Source: Maribacter sp. MJ134
Lineage (GTDB): Bacteria > Bacteroidota > Bacteroidia > Flavobacteriales > Flavobacteriaceae
Assembly (NCBI RefSeq): GCF_003970695.1
Contig: NZ_CP034570.1
Span: 1,178,001 to 1,242,000 of the forward strand
Length of the DNA: 64,000 bases
Direction of reading: 5' to 3'
In this document: in pieces, positions 36,064 through 44,043 of the stretch
Position numbering within the stretch: the first letter of the stretch is position 1
Layout: each line of letters begins with the position of its first letter
Notes under the pieces: model-generated
What the model was told of the DNA's origin: nothing
The model's database searches: none
The model's input: only the letters and a program-made list of their open reading frames with translations
Position numbers and translations under genes: made by a program

Positions 36064-38595
36064 ATGCGACACTTTGTGGCAATCTTTACCTTTAGTTTTC
36101 TGCTAGCAAACTTTGTTACTGCCCAAACCCCAAGAAACCAGAATCCCTCAGACATTTATCATGCCGTGCAAAAACTCAACTTTTTGGGCACTGCCTTATA
36201 TATTGCTGCGCATCCGGACGATGAAAACACAAGGCTAATTTCGTATCTGGCCAATAACGTTCACGCAAGAACCGGCTATCTGTCCTTAACAAGGGGTGAT
36301 GGGGGCCAAAATTTGATTGGTTCAGAGCTAAGGGAACTTTTAGGAGTTCTTCGTACCCAAGAACTGTTAGCAGCAAGACGAGTGGACGGTGGGGAGCAGT
36401 TTTTTACCCGTGCTAATGATTTTGGGTATTCCAAGCACCCAAAGGAGACACTAAGAATTTGGGACAAGAGCACCATCCTAGGAGATGTCGTAACGACCAT
36501 AAGAAAATTTAAACCGGACGTTATTATCAATAGGTTTGACCACAGAAGTCCAGGTTCCACGCACGGCCATCATACAGCATCGGCCATGTTGAGTGTAGAA
36601 GCCTTTGATATGGCGAATGATCCTAATGCATTTCCAGAAAGATTAAAGTCTACGGAACTATGGCAACCGCAACGTCTATTTTTTAATACCTCTTGGTGGT
36701 TTTACGGAAGTCAAGAGAAATTTGAAAAAGCGGATAAATCAAAGCTATTGAATGTTGACGTTGGTGTATTTTATCCCACTTTAGGAAAATCCAACAATGA
36801 AATAGCTTCATTAGCCAGTAGCCAACATTTATGCCAAGGTTTCGGTAGGATTACCTCCAGAGGATCACAACCAGAATATGTTGAACTGCTAAAGGGCGAT
36901 TTGCCAAAGGACAAGAATAATTTATTTGAAGGCATCAACACCACTTGGTCACGAATCGAGGGAGGCGAAGCAATTGGTGCTCTTTTAAATAAGGTAGAGC
37001 AGAATTTCAATTTTAAAAATCCCGCCATTCATCTTTCTGATCTCACTAAGGCATACAACCTATTGCAACAAGTGAGCAACGAACATTGGAGAAATTTAAA
37101 ATCAGAGGAGTTAAAAACAATAATCGCTGCGATTACCGGTCTTCATTTACAGGCATTCGTTACTACTGCTAGTTCCAATCCAGGCGAAGTCCTATCAGTG
37201 AATATTGAAGCCTTAAACCGAAGCGAGAACAATATACTTTTGGAATCCGTTGTAATAAATGGGCAATTAATAGCGGATACATCATCAGAGTTGAAAGAAA
37301 ACGTGATGGTAAAAAGCACTACGGAATTTACAATTCCAAAAAACACCAATTTTACCAGTCCTTATTGGCTGCTGGAGAACGGCACCTTAGGCACCTACAA
37401 GGTTAATAATAAGGATTTAATTGGGCTTCCTGAAACACCAAGAGCCTTCAATGCTACGTTCAACCTCGCTTTTGAAGGTGTCAACATACCCATAACCACT
37501 AGTATAGTGTATAAATATGCGCAACCGGATAAAGGGGAGATTTACCAACCTTTTGAAATAGTTCCAGAGGCCACGGCCAGTTTTAGCGATAAAGTAATTA
37601 TCTTTTCGAACGATACGCCAAAAGAAATCCCTGTTACCATAAAGGCTCACAAGGATAACGTTTCTGGCCTTTTGCAATTCTGTTATGACAACGAATGGAA
37701 TGTGGACAGGGAGACGAAAGAATTTAGCATAGCTAAAAAAGGAGATGAACAAACGGTATCCTTCACCCTTAGTCCGCCCCAATCAGAAAATGAAAGTTAC
37801 ATCTCCCCTATTATTAAATTAAATGGCGCGGAAATCACGAAGGAATTAGTGACCATAGACTACGATCACGTTCCTACCCAAACTATCTTATTACCTTCAG
37901 AAGCGAAAGTAGTTCGGTTAAATATCGAAAAGGTAGGAGAGCATATTGGATATATCATGGGTGCAGGCGATGCCGTTCCAACAAGTTTGGAACAAATAGG
38001 CTATAATGTCCATCAAATTGATCCAAATGACATCTCTGAAAACACTTTGGATAAGTATGATGCAGTTGTTTTAGGAATTAGGGCTTACAATGTGGTCAAA
38101 GAACTAAGTTTTAAGCAAAAGTACATACTGGATTATGTAAAAAACGGAGGTAACGTTATTGTACAGTACAACACAGCGGGAAGGTGGAACAACCAATTTG
38201 AGAATATAGCTCCATACGACCTTCAAATTTCTAGGGATCGTGTTACCAATGAAAACTCAGAAGTTGCCATTATTGCCAAAAATCATTCTCTAGTTAATTA
38301 TCCCAATAAGATTTCCGAAGATGATTTTAACGGATGGGTTCAGGAAAGGGGACTTTATTTTCCGAACAAATGGAGCAAGGAATTTACGCCAATTTTAGAG
38401 ATGAAAGATGAGGGGGAAAGCCTTAAGAAAGGAAGCCTTTTAATAGCTCCTTACGGAGAAGGAAATTATATTTACACGGGCCTTAGCTTTTTTAGAGAGC
38501 TACCTGCCGGTGTTCCTGGAGCGTATAAGTTATTCTCGAATATGTTATCCGTCGGAAAGGATAAATTAGAAAACAAAGACCAAATAAAAGGATGA
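36064..38595 (+). CDS. Large secreted PIG-L-family deacetylase with C-terminal extension
   Basis: 843 residues. A signal peptide ends near FVTAQ (21). The PIG-L deacetylase domain (about 40-300) has AHPDDE (49-54) and HGHH (167-170) as zinc-site motifs. Ordinary PIG-L proteins have 230-300 residues. The remainder has a beta-rich middle (about 370-620) and a C-terminal alpha/beta part (about 640-830) with VVLGIRAYN and GGNVIVQYNT that resembles a class I glutamine-amidotransferase-like fold. It likely de-acetylates an amino-sugar outside the cytoplasm. It overlaps the next small gene by 4 bases (ATGA) and precedes a symporter, which suggests sugar use. Confidence 0.86.
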   Translation: MRHFVAIFTFSFLLANFVTAQTPRNQNPSDIYHAVQKLNFLGTALYIAAHPDDENTRLISYLANNVHARTGYLSLTRGDGGQNLIGSELRELLGVLRTQELLAARRVDGGEQFFTRANDFGYSKHPKETLRIWDKSTILGDVVTTIRKFKPDVIINRFDHRSPGSTHGHHTASAMLSVEAFDMANDPNAFPERLKSTELWQPQRLFFNTSWWFYGSQEKFEKADKSKLLNVDVGVFYPTLGKSNNEIASLASSQHLCQGFGRITSRGSQPEYVELLKGDLPKDKNNLFEGINTTWSRIEGGEAIGALLNKVEQNFNFKNPAIHLSDLTKAYNLLQQVSNEHWRNLKSEELKTIIAAITGLHLQAFVTTASSNPGEVLSVNIEALNRSENNILLESVVINGQLIADTSSELKENVMVKSTTEFTIPKNTNFTSPYWLLENGTLGTYKVNNKDLIGLPETPRAFNATFNLAFEGVNIPITTSIVYKYAQPDKGEIYQPFEIVPEATASFSDKVIIFSNDTPKEIPVTIKAHKDNVSGLLQFCYDNEWNVDRETKEFSIAKKGDEQTVSFTLSPPQSENESYISPIIKLNGAEITKELVTIDYDHVPTQTILLPSEAKVVRLNIEKVGEHIGYIMGAGDAVPTSLEQIGYNVHQIDPNDISENTLDKYDAVVLGIRAYNVVKELSFKQKYILDYVKNGGNVIVQYNTAGRWNNQFENIAPYDLQISRDRVTNENSEVAIIAKNHSLVNYPNKISEDDFNGWVQERGLYFPNKWSKEFTPILEMKDEGESLKKGSLLIAPYGEGNYIYTGLSFFRELPAGVPGAYKLFSNMLSVGKDKLENKDQIKG

Positions 38596-38705
38596 GTCAA
38601 GAAAAGGACGAAAATAAAACCTGGAAAAAAGAATACTCCTTTGTGCTTGTTCTTAATCTTATTTATATTCTTATATTCTACTATTTAATGATATCATTCA
38701 CGTAA
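38592..38705 (+). CDS. 37-residue single-helix membrane peptide, likely symporter companion
   Basis: Starts at ATG 38592, overlapping the PIG-L stop (ATGA), and ends with TAA one base before the symporter ATG at 38707. The peptide begins with about 15 charged residues (MSQEKDENKTWKKEYS), followed by one hydrophobic helix (about 17-35) and a short tail. Several SSS transporters have a small membrane subunit encoded just upstream (YhdT with PanF, DUF485 with ActP, DUF4212). This peptide is shorter than those, but its position and make-up fit the same role. The coding call rests on exact spacing and the clean helix; homologues should decide. Confidence 0.7.
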   Translation: MSQEKDENKTWKKEYSFVLVLNLIYILIFYYLMISFT

Positions 38706-38706
38706 T

Positions 38707-40506
38707 ATGGGAGTATTAGATTGGACTATTCTTTGTGGCACCCTACTCTTTATTGTAGCTTATGGTGTTTGGAGAACCAAAGGAAGTACTAACGTAAATG
38801 ACTATGTTAGAGGAGGAAACGAAGCTAAGTGGTGGACTATAGGTCTATCCGTAATGGCAACACAGGCAAGTGCTATAACATTCCTTTCTACCCCCGGACA
38901 AGCTTTTCATGACGGAATGGGATTTGTTCAATTCTACTTTGGACTTCCATTGGCCATGATTATCATTTGCCTTGTCTTTATACCACTTTATCACAGAATG
39001 AAGGTATACACGGCCTATGAATTTTTAGAAAGTAGGTTCGATCTTAAAACACGCTCCTTGGCGGCTATATTATTTCTTATTCAAAGGGGTTTGGCTGCCG
39101 GGATAACCATTTTTGCACCTTCCATTATTTTATCTGCTGTGCTGGGTTGGGATTTACGAACCTTAAATGTTATTATAGGAACCTTGGTCATCATATACAC
39201 CGTATCGGGCGGTACAAAAGCAGTAAGTGTCACTCAAAAACAGCAGATGTTTATTATTATGACCGGCATGTTCATCGCTTTCTTTTTTATCCTCGGCTAT
39301 TTACCATCCGACATAACGTTCACAAAAGCAATGAAAATTGCAGGAGCCAGTAACAAGTTAAACGTCCTCGATTTTAGTATGGACACCTCTAGCAGATATA
39401 CGTTCTGGAGTGGTATCACGGGTGGGCTCTTCCTTGCTCTAGCTTACTTTGGAACAGATCAAAGCCAAGTACAACGTTATCTCTCTGGTAAATCTATAAG
39501 AGAAAGTCAATTGGGGTTGGTTTTCAATGGTATATTTAAAATACCCATGCAATTCTTTATCCTATTGGTAGGAGTTATGGTTTTTGTGTTTTATCAATAC
39601 AATCCATCTCCATTAAATTTTAATCCCTCTGCAACCCAAGCGGTGATGAGCTCAACATACGCAGAAGATTATAAACTGTTGCAAGAAGGTCAAGTTTCAT
39701 TGGAAGCAGAAAAGCGAATTGCACAAAACAATTTTTCCGCTGCCTTAGAAATTAAGGAATATGCAGCGGTTGAGGTCGCCAAACAACAGATTATTAAAAT
39801 CAACGAAAAAGATCGTGCAAATAGGGTCGCCGCAAAAAAACTCATAGCCCAAGCAGATGAAACGGTAGAGACCAATGATAAGGATTATGTTTTTATTCAT
39901 TTTATACTGAATAACCTACCCAAAGGTTTAATCGGTCTATTATTAGCCGTTATCCTTTCGGCCGCTATGTCCTCTACAGCCTCCGAATTAAACGCTCTTG
40001 GAACCATTACGGCATTGGATGTTTACAAGAGAAATAAGTCCCTAGGGAATCGCGTACTCTCTTTTATAAATCTTATTTCTTTCGGCTATTACAAGGGTAA
40101 TAAGAATACAGTGCTAACAGAAAAACACTACGTTCGTGCTTCAAAGGGCTTCACGCTACTATGGGGTATAATAGCAATCCTAATTGCCTGTATTGCCAGC
40201 CTTTTTGATAATTTAATACAACTCGTGAATATTATTGGGAGTATATTCTATGGTAATGTTTTAGGTATTTTTCTTCTAGCGTTTTTTGTGAAGTTCGTTC
40301 GGGGAAATGCAGTTTTCTTTGCGGCTTTACTCACTCAGCTAATTGTCTGCGTGGTCTATTATAACCTAATACATATTTACCCCTCTGGCGAAGAAAAATT
40401 AGGTTATCTATGGTTGAATTTTATTGGTTGTGCGTTGGTAATGACCATAGCCATTGTATTCGAAATCTTTGACCGTATGTTGAGCAAACCTTTAACTTCT
40501 AATTAA
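38707..40506 (+). CDS. Sodium:solute symporter (SSS family), likely sugar
   Basis: 599 residues, about 13 transmembrane helices. NDYVRGGNEAKWW and SVMATQASAITFLSTPGQ-type segments near the N-terminus are typical of the SSS core and its Na+ site, and the GLLLAVILSAAMSSTASELNAL-type helix comes after the insert. Residues about 301-395 form a hydrophilic, helix-prone insert between two membrane helices, rich in Lys, Glu and Ala. The neighbour galK suggests a sugar substrate such as galactose, but this is inference. Preceded by the 37-residue peptide with one base between. Confidence 0.9.
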   Translation: MGVLDWTILCGTLLFIVAYGVWRTKGSTNVNDYVRGGNEAKWWTIGLSVMATQASAITFLSTPGQAFHDGMGFVQFYFGLPLAMIIICLVFIPLYHRMKVYTAYEFLESRFDLKTRSLAAILFLIQRGLAAGITIFAPSIILSAVLGWDLRTLNVIIGTLVIIYTVSGGTKAVSVTQKQQMFIIMTGMFIAFFFILGYLPSDITFTKAMKIAGASNKLNVLDFSMDTSSRYTFWSGITGGLFLALAYFGTDQSQVQRYLSGKSIRESQLGLVFNGIFKIPMQFFILLVGVMVFVFYQYNPSPLNFNPSATQAVMSSTYAEDYKLLQEGQVSLEAEKRIAQNNFSAALEIKEYAAVEVAKQQIIKINEKDRANRVAAKKLIAQADETVETNDKDYVFIHFILNNLPKGLIGLLLAVILSAAMSSTASELNALGTITALDVYKRNKSLGNRVLSFINLISFGYYKGNKNTVLTEKHYVRASKGFTLLWGIIAILIACIASLFDNLIQLVNIIGSIFYGNVLGIFLLAFFVKFVRGNAVFFAALLTQLIVCVVYYNLIHIYPSGEEKLGYLWLNFIGCALVMTIAIVFEIFDRMLSKPLTSN

Positions 40507-40594
40507 GGTAAGTTTATCGGTTGAATCTTCTTTAGAAATCATTCCTTTAACTATCCCGAGGTTTCATTGTCAAGATAATTATTTAGTACGTACA

Positions 40595-41758
40595 ATGGTA
40601 GAAACAATAAAATCAGCATTTAAGGCCAATTACAATAGCGACCCTCTTTTGATAAAAGCCCCCGGCCGGTTAAATATAATCGGGGAACATACAGATTATA
40701 ACTTGGGCTATGTTTTACCCGCATCCATAAACAAAGGAGTATATTTTGCTATTCAAACAAATCAATCCAACTCTATTCATGTAGAAACCTTTATAATACA
40801 ACCAGAGCGCCTCATATTCGATGTAGAGGGAAATAATAGACCTTTCAACTCTTTTTGGGGAAATTACTTTAAATCTATTCTTGAAATATTAATCGAAAGA
40901 AAATATCCATTGAAAGGTTTTGATTGCGTCTTTGGTGGCGATATACCCATAGGCGCCGGCCTTTCTTCTTCCGCAGCGCTGTGTTGCGGTTTTATATATG
41001 GTATTTCAGAAGTATTGGACTTAGGTATTTCAAAAGAAGAAATTGCAATAATTGCTCAAAGAGCGGAACACCGAATAGGTTTAAATTGCGGCCTAATGGA
41101 TCAATACGCCATATTATTCGGTAAAAAAGACTATGTGCTGTTCTTGGATTGTAAAAGTCTAAAATATGAATATGTGCCTACGAATATTAAAGGCTACAGT
41201 TGGGTACTTATTAATTCTAATATTACGCACAACTTGGCAGTGGACGAAGCCTATAATGAACGAAGGAGATCTTGTGAAAAAGTAGTAGCTAAAGTAAATG
41301 AGTTTAGAAAAGAAGTAAAGTCCTTACGCGATGTTTCATTGGCAGATTTAGAGAGAATAAGGAATGTAGTATCTCCTGTAGATTATAAACGTAGTTTTTA
41401 TGTACTACAAGAGAATGACAGAGTTCTAAAAATGAAAACCGCCTTATATAAAGGTCAACCTGAGCAAATCGGTAAAATCTTATTGGAAGGACATTGGGCT
41501 TTATCCCAAGAGTTTGAAATTAGCACAAAAGAACTGGACTACCTCGTTAGCACCAGTGAAAAATTAACAGGTATAATGGGCGCAAGGATGATGGGCGGTG
41601 GATTTGGCGGTTGCACTATTAATTTAATGAAGACCAGCCTCTTAAATGAAAGTATTGAATCAATTTTGTCCAAATACAAATCTGAAATGGGAATAGAAGC
41701 AGAAGTATATCATTTGCAGGTCGATGAAGGCCTTCAGTTATTGGATATATCGCAATAA
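40595..41758 (+). CDS. galK: Galactokinase
   Basis: 387 residues of the GHMP kinase family. Substrate-binding GEHTDY is at 30-35, after the PGRLN signature; the ATP loop is GAGLSSSAAL (about 122-131); motif III is MMGGGFGGCT near the C-terminus. It phosphorylates galactose to galactose-1-phosphate, the entry to the Leloir pathway. galT, galE and galM are not in this window. It lies 88 bases after the symporter on the same strand and ends in a strong terminator. Confidence 0.95.
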   Translation: MVETIKSAFKANYNSDPLLIKAPGRLNIIGEHTDYNLGYVLPASINKGVYFAIQTNQSNSIHVETFIIQPERLIFDVEGNNRPFNSFWGNYFKSILEILIERKYPLKGFDCVFGGDIPIGAGLSSSAALCCGFIYGISEVLDLGISKEEIAIIAQRAEHRIGLNCGLMDQYAILFGKKDYVLFLDCKSLKYEYVPTNIKGYSWVLINSNITHNLAVDEAYNERRRSCEKVVAKVNEFRKEVKSLRDVSLADLERIRNVVSPVDYKRSFYVLQENDRVLKMKTALYKGQPEQIGKILLEGHWALSQEFEISTKELDYLVSTSEKLTGIMGARMMGGGFGGCTINLMKTSLLNESIESILSKYKSEMGIEAEVYHLQVDEGLQLLDISQ

Positions 41759-41795
41759 AAAACCTGCTATCCTAAAAGGAATGCAGGTTTTTTTA
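41757..41795. terminator. Bidirectional terminator between galK and the DUF2911 gene
   Basis: AAAAAACCTGC pairs with GCAGGTTTTTT (11 bp), and the loop itself can form a small TCCT/AGGA stem. A-rich and T-rich flanks allow termination from either side; it overlaps the last bases of the galK stop and lies 18 bases past the stop of the minus-strand gene. Confidence 0.9.
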
Positions 41796-41812
41796 TTTGA
41801 AGTTTGAAGGTC

Positions 41813-42658
41813 TTATTTAGCCCCCCATTCTTTTAAAGAATCTTTATTCATCTTAACATAATCATCATTACCAGCAGCCTCAGCTCCCATCAATGATTTT
41901 TTCGCAACTTCGATAGCACCTTTTTTATCTCCGGCTTTCGCTAAAATAAGAGACTGCTGTCTTAACTGCCAAAAGGCGGGCTTCTCGGTCATACTCATAG
42001 CCTTGTCCATCCATTCCTTGGCCTTGTTTATATCTTTATTTTCACTGGAATAATACACGGCAGCCGTATAATAATCTCCGGCAGTAGGTCCTGCTAGAGC
42101 TTTATCAATGCTGCTCATCACCGCTTTATCCGCAGGAACTCCAAAAGGAATAGCCACGTATACATTCTCCCAAATGATACCGATGTTGGCACCGTTACTC
42201 TTTACATCATCAATAGTAATGGTAAAAGTCTCCACGGGCATATCCATCGGATAAACAGGTACTGTTGCTTTTGCTACGACCTTGGCATCGTCCCACTCTC
42301 TAGGCGTTCCTCCACCTTGGGTATCAGTATAAAAGAACACTTGCCAGTTCTTTTCGCCTGGCTTAGTAAAGATAGAATATGTTCCGGATTTTACTTCTTG
42401 ACCGGATATGGTAACATCCGTATCAAAACTTATTTTAGTGTAAGCATTGGCGCCTGTTCTCCATAATTTCCCATAAGGAACCAGTTCGCCAAAAACAGCT
42501 CTGCCACGCATAGAAGGTCTAGAATACTCTACCATAACTTCTGTTAAACCAACGGTTTGCATCAACTTAGATGCCGGACTAGGAGCTGGTGTCTCAATCT
42601 GTGCTTCCAAGGAAAACGAAGCAACAATTGCTAATAAAAAAAGTACTACTTTATTCAT
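41813..42658 (-). CDS. DUF2911 protein with signal peptide and C-terminal TPR-like helices
   Basis: 281 residues. A signal peptide ends at SLEAQ (20). The DUF2911 domain (about 25-170) has SRPSMRGRAVFGELVPYG and the LWRTGANAYT block characteristic of the family. A helical tail (about 185-281) resembles TPR repeats. The family is common in Bacteroidota and has no known biochemical function; it is probably periplasmic or on the outer membrane. It stands alone. Confidence 0.87.
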   Translation of the reverse strand: MNKVVLFLLAIVASFSLEAQIETPAPSPASKLMQTVGLTEVMVEYSRPSMRGRAVFGELVPYGKLWRTGANAYTKISFDTDVTISGQEVKSGTYSIFTKPGEKNWQVFFYTDTQGGGTPREWDDAKVVAKATVPVYPMDMPVETFTITIDDVKSNGANIGIIWENVYVAIPFGVPADKAVMSSIDKALAGPTAGDYYTAAVYYSSENKDINKAKEWMDKAMSMTEKPAFWQLRQQSLILAKAGDKKGAIEVAKKSLMGAEAAGNDDYVKMNKDSLKEWGAK

Positions 42659-42683
42659 ATTATGTTTGATTTTAGTGTTGGTA

Positions 42684-42691
42684 CAAAACTA
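42684..42691 (-). promoter_or_regulatory. Candidate -7 element for the DUF2911 gene
   Basis: TAGTTTTG on the minus strand matches TAnnTTTG, 25 bases upstream of the ATG. No clear -33 TTG. Confidence 0.4.
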
Positions 42692-42782
42692 AAGATAAAC
42701 CTAGGCTACATTAGTTAAGAAAGTCTTAAATAAGTAAAACCATATGCCTCAACGCATTATGAGAGTCTAGGGTATATATTAG

Positions 42783-42820
42783 ATTTTGTTTAACTAATTA
42801 TATTTTTTGCTAAACATAAA
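42783..42820. promoter_or_regulatory. Inverted repeat over the photolyase-operon promoter, candidate operator
   Basis: ATTTTGTTTAAC (42783-42794) and GCTAAACATAAA (42809-42820) are inverted copies, matching at 9 of 12 positions with a core of TGTTTA/TAAACA, separated by 14 bases. The right arm starts on the -33 TTG of the operon promoter, as expected for a repressor or a MerR-type regulator. AT-rich composition makes a chance match possible. Confidence 0.4.
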
Positions 42821-42834
42821 TGAATATATATTTG
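42807..42834 (+). promoter_or_regulatory. Promoter of the SRPBCC-SDR-photolyase operon
   Basis: TTG (42807-42809), a 17-base spacer and TATATTTG (42827-42834) match the Bacteroidota consensus. The leader before ATG 42848 would be only about 10 bases. Confidence 0.7.
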
Positions 42835-42847
42835 TGAAAACTTATTT

Positions 42848-43345
42848 ATGAAACTGTATCAGTTACATTCCAAACAAGCCCTACCCATCTCTAAATCCAA
42901 AGCATGGGATTTTTTGTCAGACCCAGGTAATCTCAAGGTCATTACTCCAGAACATATGGGGTTTACCATTCTATCGGGTGCAGATAGGCCCATGTTTCCA
43001 GGACAGATAATTCAGTACAAAGTATCTCCATTTCCCGGTTATATCACAAAATGGGTTACAGAAATAACTCATGTTAAGGAGGGTGATTATTTCGTAGACG
43101 AACAACGTTTCGGTCCCTATGCTTTATGGCATCACAAGCATTTTATCAAGGAAATTAATGGCGGGGTGGAAATGGAAGATATCATAGATTATAAAATTCC
43201 TCTTGGTGTTCTAGGACAGATAGCATATCCGATAATTGTTAAAAATCAGTTGAAAAAAATTTTTGAATTTAGAGAAAAAAAGCTAATCGAGTTATTCGGA
43301 ACCGTTGAGGGTGCACCGAAAACGATAACATATAAATCATTTTAG
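42848..43345 (+). CDS. SRPBCC-fold ligand-binding protein in the photolyase operon
   Basis: 165 residues with a START/SRPBCC pattern: an N-terminal SKAWDFLSDPGNLKVITP block and an internal EQRFGPYALWHHKHF, ending in a helix (about 128-157). Proteins of this kind bind hydrophobic ligands or act as cyclases; no catalytic site is evident. It heads an operon with the SDR protein (3-base gap) and the photolyase (2-base gap). The ligand and its link to light repair are unknown. Confidence 0.82.
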   Translation: MKLYQLHSKQALPISKSKAWDFLSDPGNLKVITPEHMGFTILSGADRPMFPGQIIQYKVSPFPGYITKWVTEITHVKEGDYFVDEQRFGPYALWHHKHFIKEINGGVEMEDIIDYKIPLGVLGQIAYPIIVKNQLKKIFEFREKKLIELFGTVEGAPKTITYKSF

Positions 43346-43348
43346 ACT

Positions 43349-44041
43349 ATGAAGAAAAATATACTTTTAATAGGAGGTTCACATGGCATAGGACATGCCT
43401 TGGCTAAAAAATTGCAAAACAATAATAATGTTTACATTGCCTCACGTACTAAAGAAGAGCTAGATGACTTAGAGGTAACTCATATTCCCTTTGACGCTAC
43501 AACGGATGAGTTGGATATGACCCAGATGCCTGATGAAATCCATAGTTTCGTGTACTGCCCGGGAAGTATAAATCTAAAACCATTTAAAATGATGAGTTTA
43601 GATACCTTTGAGGAAGATATGCACCTAAATTTTTTTAGTATGGTGCGCGTTGTAAAAACCATCATTGGTAAAATGGCGGAAGGCGGCAGCATGGTTTTTT
43701 TCAGTACCGTAGCCGTAGGAACAGGAATGCCTTTCCACACTAGTGTGGCTGCGGCAAAGGGAGCCATAGAAGGATTTGCAAAATCCATGGCTGCCGAGTA
43801 CGCACCAAAGTTGCGGGTAAACGTAGTGGCACCTTCCTTAGTCAATACTCCTTTAGCAGGGCGTCTTTTGAATAATGACAAAAAAGTTGAAATGATGTCT
43901 CAGCGTCATCCGCTTAAAAGAGTGGGAACTCCTGAGGACATTGCAAATATTGCCTTATTTTTACTGAGTGATGATAGCACCTGGATGACCGGTCAAATCG
44001 TGGGAGTTGATGGCGGAATGTCTACCTTGAATATTTCCTAA
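43349..44041 (+). CDS. SDR-fold protein lacking the catalytic tyrosine
   Basis: 230 residues of the short-chain dehydrogenase fold. GGSHGIG (9-15) binds the nucleotide, Asn94 and Ser119 (VFFSTVA) are in place, and Lys137 lies in TSVAAAKGAIEG. The tyrosine expected four residues before Lys is Val133, so standard SDR oxidoreduction is doubtful. The C-terminal RVNVVAPS and GQIVGVDGG blocks are normal. It sits between the SRPBCC and photolyase genes, 2-3 bases from each. It may bind NAD(P)(H) without catalysis or use another residue. Confidence 0.87.
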   Translation: MKKNILLIGGSHGIGHALAKKLQNNNNVYIASRTKEELDDLEVTHIPFDATTDELDMTQMPDEIHSFVYCPGSINLKPFKMMSLDTFEEDMHLNFFSMVRVVKTIIGKMAEGGSMVFFSTVAVGTGMPFHTSVAAAKGAIEGFAKSMAAEYAPKLRVNVVAPSLVNTPLAGRLLNNDKKVEMMSQRHPLKRVGTPEDIANIALFLLSDDSTWMTGQIVGVDGGMSTLNIS

Positions 44042-44043
44042 AT

